DNA of 64,000 nt from Pluralibacter sp. UBA7423 (GTDB taxonomy: Bacteria > Pseudomonadota > Gammaproteobacteria > Enterobacterales > Enterobacteriaceae). Below are positions 61,879 to 64,000 of the stretch, one piece after another. The DNA lies in contig DKMD01000010.1 in NCBI GenBank assembly GCA_002470465.1, positions 53,472 to 117,471 on the forward strand, given 5' to 3'. Under the pieces are notes generated by a model, which worked only from the letters and a program-made list of their open reading frames with translations, had not been told where the DNA came from and did no database searches. Made by a program: the position numbers and the translations under genes. Position 1 is the stretch's first letter; every line of letters starts with the position of its first letter.

Positions 61879-62687
61879 CAGTGAATTCCCAACCACTGGA
61901 GGATCTCCGCTCCGTGACTGTCATAGAGAAGTTTAGCGCTCATCACCGCCGAGACGATAACGATCATCGGCCGGATCAGCTGCTGTCCTTTGCTGAGCAC
62001 CAGTCGCGATCCCATTCGCGCACCTAAAAATTGCCCGGCCATCATCACAAAACCGGTTCCCCAAATGACCTTGCCACCAAGGATAAACAGCAGCAGACCG
62101 CCAACGTTGGAGGTTGCGTTCAGTACCTTGGCGTGCGCGGTGGATTTGGCGAGATTAAACCCGGCGAGCGTGACAAACGCCAGCGCATAAAACGATCCGG
62201 CACCGGGGCCGAAGAAGCCATCGTAAAAGCCGACACACCCTCCGGTAACCAGCGCGAACGGCAGGCCATGCAGACGACGCTGGCGGTCTTCTTCACCCAG
62301 CTTTGGCATCAGCAGAAAATAGAGACCAATACCGATAATCAGCAGCGGCAGGATTTGGCGCAGGACGTCCGACTGAACGTGCTGCACCAGCAGCGCACCG
62401 CTCATTGAGCCGATAAAGGTCATCAGAATATTGAGCTTCTGATCGGCCAGATTGACCACCTTACGGCGAATAAAATAGAGCGAGGACGACAGCGATCCGC
62501 CGCAGGCCTGTAGCTTATTGGTTGCCAGCGCGTTAGCGGGCGACATGCCCACCGCCAGCAGCGCCGGGATGGTCAGCAGACCGCCGCCGCCCGCCAGGGC
62601 GTCAATAAACCCGGCCAGCAGCGCAATAAAAAACAGGGCCGCCAGAAGCAGCGGCGACACCATAAAGAAATCGCTAAAAAATTCCAT
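61878..62687 (-). CDS. yfcA: TSUP-family membrane transporter YfcA
   Basis: Inner-membrane protein of the TauE/SafE (TSUP) family, a putative exporter or importer of sulfur-containing or organic anions; substrate unknown. The 269 residues have about eight hydrophobic segments, and the N-terminal repeat GFIDALAGGGGLLTIPALL plus the related C-terminal repeat VGFYDGFFGPGAGSF are characteristic. It overlaps mepA by one base and epmC by four. Confidence 0.94.
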   Translation of the reverse strand: MEFFSDFFMVSPLLLAALFFIALLAGFIDALAGGGGLLTIPALLAVGMSPANALATNKLQACGGSLSSSLYFIRRKVVNLADQKLNILMTFIGSMSGALLVQHVQSDVLRQILPLLIIGIGLYFLLMPKLGEEDRQRRLHGLPFALVTGGCVGFYDGFFGPGAGSFYALAFVTLAGFNLAKSTAHAKVLNATSNVGGLLLFILGGKVIWGTGFVMMAGQFLGARMGSRLVLSKGQQLIRPMIVIVSAVMSAKLLYDSHGAEILQWLGIH

Positions 62688-63511
62688 CAGAGAACGTGTT
62701 CATCCAGTAGCGCCTGACAGGAAGGCGGCAACGGCGGCGGCGTCTTCTTCTCAGGTTTGGTTGACCCAGGCTTAGGCGGCTCGAACCAGCTTTGCAGTTC
62801 GGCACCGCAGCCGTCACCTGCCGGAGGTGGTGCCTGCTCCTGACACTCCAGGCTTCCCGCCGGGCAGCGCAGACGCACGTGCATGTGCGCACGGTGCTGG
62901 AACCACGGACGCACCTTACGCAGCCAGTCGCGATCCGTGCCCGCATCGAGGCAAAGCTGCTGCTTGATAGCCGGGTTCACGAAAATGCGTGTTACGGAAT
63001 CATCTTTCGCTGCGAGCTTGATCAGGCTGCTGATTTGCGGCGACCAAAGTGACGGCACCACGCGTTTGCCATCTGCTGACACTAAATCCAGCGCCTGTGG
63101 CTTTAACAACTGTGAAGACGTCCAGCGCGTTTGCGGCAGCTGGAGGAAAATGTCGACGTCCAGACCTGACTGGTGGCTGGCGTGACCACCGTTAAAGCGC
63201 CCACCTGCCGGCATGCCCATATCGCCAATCAGCAACGTGCCCATACCTGCGTTGTGAACCTGACGGCTCAGACGCTGAATGAACTGGATAAGATCCGGAT
63301 GACCAAAGTAGCGGCGCTGATCGGTGCGCATCACCTGATAGTTATCAGACTGAAGCGGCAGCGGATTCGCGCCGACGATGCAGCCGTTGGCGAATGCGCC
63401 AATCGACTGCGCCGTACCGGGAATCGGCTCTTTGATCTTCTGCCACGGCGTGGCGGCGAAAGAGGCGCTACTGGCAAGCAGCGCCAGCAACGCGATAACG
63501 GTTTTTTTCAT
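62687..63511 (-). CDS. mepA: Penicillin-insensitive murein endopeptidase MepA
   Basis: Periplasmic LAS-family (M74) zinc endopeptidase that cuts D-Ala-meso-DAP cross-links in peptidoglycan. A 19-residue signal peptide ends in ASFA. The zinc motif is visible as [15 protein letters not shown] (about residues 107-121) and the later HRAHMHVRL histidines (about 206-214). Length is 274 residues, as in K-12. It lies 24 bases after aroC. Confidence 0.97.
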   Translation of the reverse strand: MKKTVIALLALLASSASFAATPWQKIKEPIPGTAQSIGAFANGCIVGANPLPLQSDNYQVMRTDQRRYFGHPDLIQFIQRLSRQVHNAGMGTLLIGDMGMPAGGRFNGGHASHQSGLDVDIFLQLPQTRWTSSQLLKPQALDLVSADGKRVVPSLWSPQISSLIKLAAKDDSVTRIFVNPAIKQQLCLDAGTDRDWLRKVRPWFQHRAHMHVRLRCPAGSLECQEQAPPPAGDGCGAELQSWFEPPKPGSTKPEKKTPPPLPPSCQALLDEHVL

Positions 63512-63535
63512 TTTCCCGCATATCTCTGGAGTGTA

Positions 63536-64000
63536 TTACCAGCGAGGAAGCGTGGTGGTCACATCCGCATTCTGCGCACGCTGGCGCAGCAGATGGTCCA
63601 TCAGCACGATCGCCAGCATCGCTTCGGCGATCGGCACCGCCCGGATCCCTACGCAGGGATCGTGACGACCTTTGGTGATCATTTCGACTTCTTCACCGGC
63701 GCGGTTAATGGTCTTGCCCGGCACGGTAATACTCGATGTGGGTTTCAGCGCCATGTGGGCGATGATTTGCTGCCCGCTGCTGATGCCGCCAAGCACACCA
63801 CCGGCATGGTTGCTCTGGAAACCGGCTTTGGTGATTTCATCACGGTTTTCGCTGCCGCGCAGGCTGACAACGCCGAAGCCATCACCAATTTCCACGCCTT
63901 TCACCGCATTGATGCTCATCAGCGCGTGGGCGATGTCTGCATCGAGGCGGTCGAATACCGGCTCGCCGAGGCCTGGCGGTACGCCATCAGCCACAACGGT
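63536..64000 (-). CDS. aroC: Chorismate synthase (partial, 5' end outside window)
   Basis: Last enzyme of the shikimate pathway: EPSP to chorismate, using reduced FMN. The visible 154 C-terminal residues include the conserved segments [34 protein letters not shown] and the signature [17 protein letters not shown]. The family is about 360 residues, so a little over half lies beyond base 64000. First gene, as far as visible, of the aroC-mepA-yfcA group. Confidence 0.97.
   Translation of the reverse strand, partial: TVVADGVPPGLGEPVFDRLDADIAHALMSINAVKGVEIGDGFGVVSLRGSENRDEITKAGFQSNHAGGVLGGISSGQQIIAHMALKPTSSITVPGKTINRAGEEVEMITKGRHDPCVGIRAVPIAEAMLAIVLMDHLLRQRAQNADVTTTLPRW

Overview
The window is a chromosomal segment of a gamma-proteobacterium of the family Enterobacteriaceae. 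Nearly every backbone protein can be recognised as a close relative of its Escherichia coli K-12 counterpart, and gene order follows the K-12 stretch from nuo through ack-pta, his transport, purF, accD, fabB to aroC. The proteins differ from K-12 by scattered substitutions, and the accessory content (diaminobutyrate enzymes, a uronide-sugar locus, a PTS plus split transketolase locus) fits Enterobacter or a near relative such as Lelliottia, Leclercia or Kosakonia. The genus is an inference from memory of protein sequences, not from a search. No rRNA, tRNA, CRISPR array, prophage or insertion sequence was seen.

Layout. 1-9027 (minus): the proximal part of the complex I operon, nuoA-B-CD-E-F-G-H-I, with nuoI cut by the window edge. 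9656-17167: lrhA, alaA, yfbR, yfbS, hxpA, yfbU, yfbV. 17507-20926: ackA-pta, the acetate/acetyl-phosphate pathway. 21050-26282: an accessory sugar locus in the place K-12 has yfcC. It has ascorbate-family PTS IIA, IIB and IIC, a two-subunit transketolase and a divergent LacI regulator, with a perfect CRP site and two palindromic operators between them. 26286-30226: yfcD, yfcE, yfcF, yfcG, folX, yfcH. 30403-31788: a small accessory cluster where K-12 has rpnB (yfcI): a HicA-like protein, a helix-turn-helix protein and a GNAT acetyltransferase, behind a promoter with an inverted repeat over its -35 box. 31820-36177: hisP-M-Q-J and argT, each substrate-binding gene with a sigma-54 promoter and NtrC-like sites. 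36179-47130: ubiX-purF-cvpA (PurR box), dedD-folC-accD, dedA, truA-usg-pdxB and flk.

47195-52064 replaces K-12 yfcJ. It holds dat-ddc (L-2,4-diaminobutyrate, then 1,3-diaminopropane) and a divergent second LysC-type aspartokinase. This enzyme has lost the residues that bind feedback lysine in E. coli LysC, and its leader looks like a lysC lysine riboswitch with the middle of the aptamer deleted. Together they suggest an aspartate-semialdehyde supply line freed from lysine control. 52140-55522: fabB (FabR and FadR sites) and mnmC. 55509-60921 is an insertion between mnmC and yfcL: an AraC-type regulator diverging from DUF2264, an MFS oligosaccharide transporter and a GH88 unsaturated glucuronyl hydrolase, probably for unsaturated uronic-acid oligosaccharides. 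61045-64000: yfcL, epmC, yfcA, mepA and the 3' part of aroC.

Most of the window is ordinary enterobacterial backbone. The items worth following are the four accessory insertions and their control regions.
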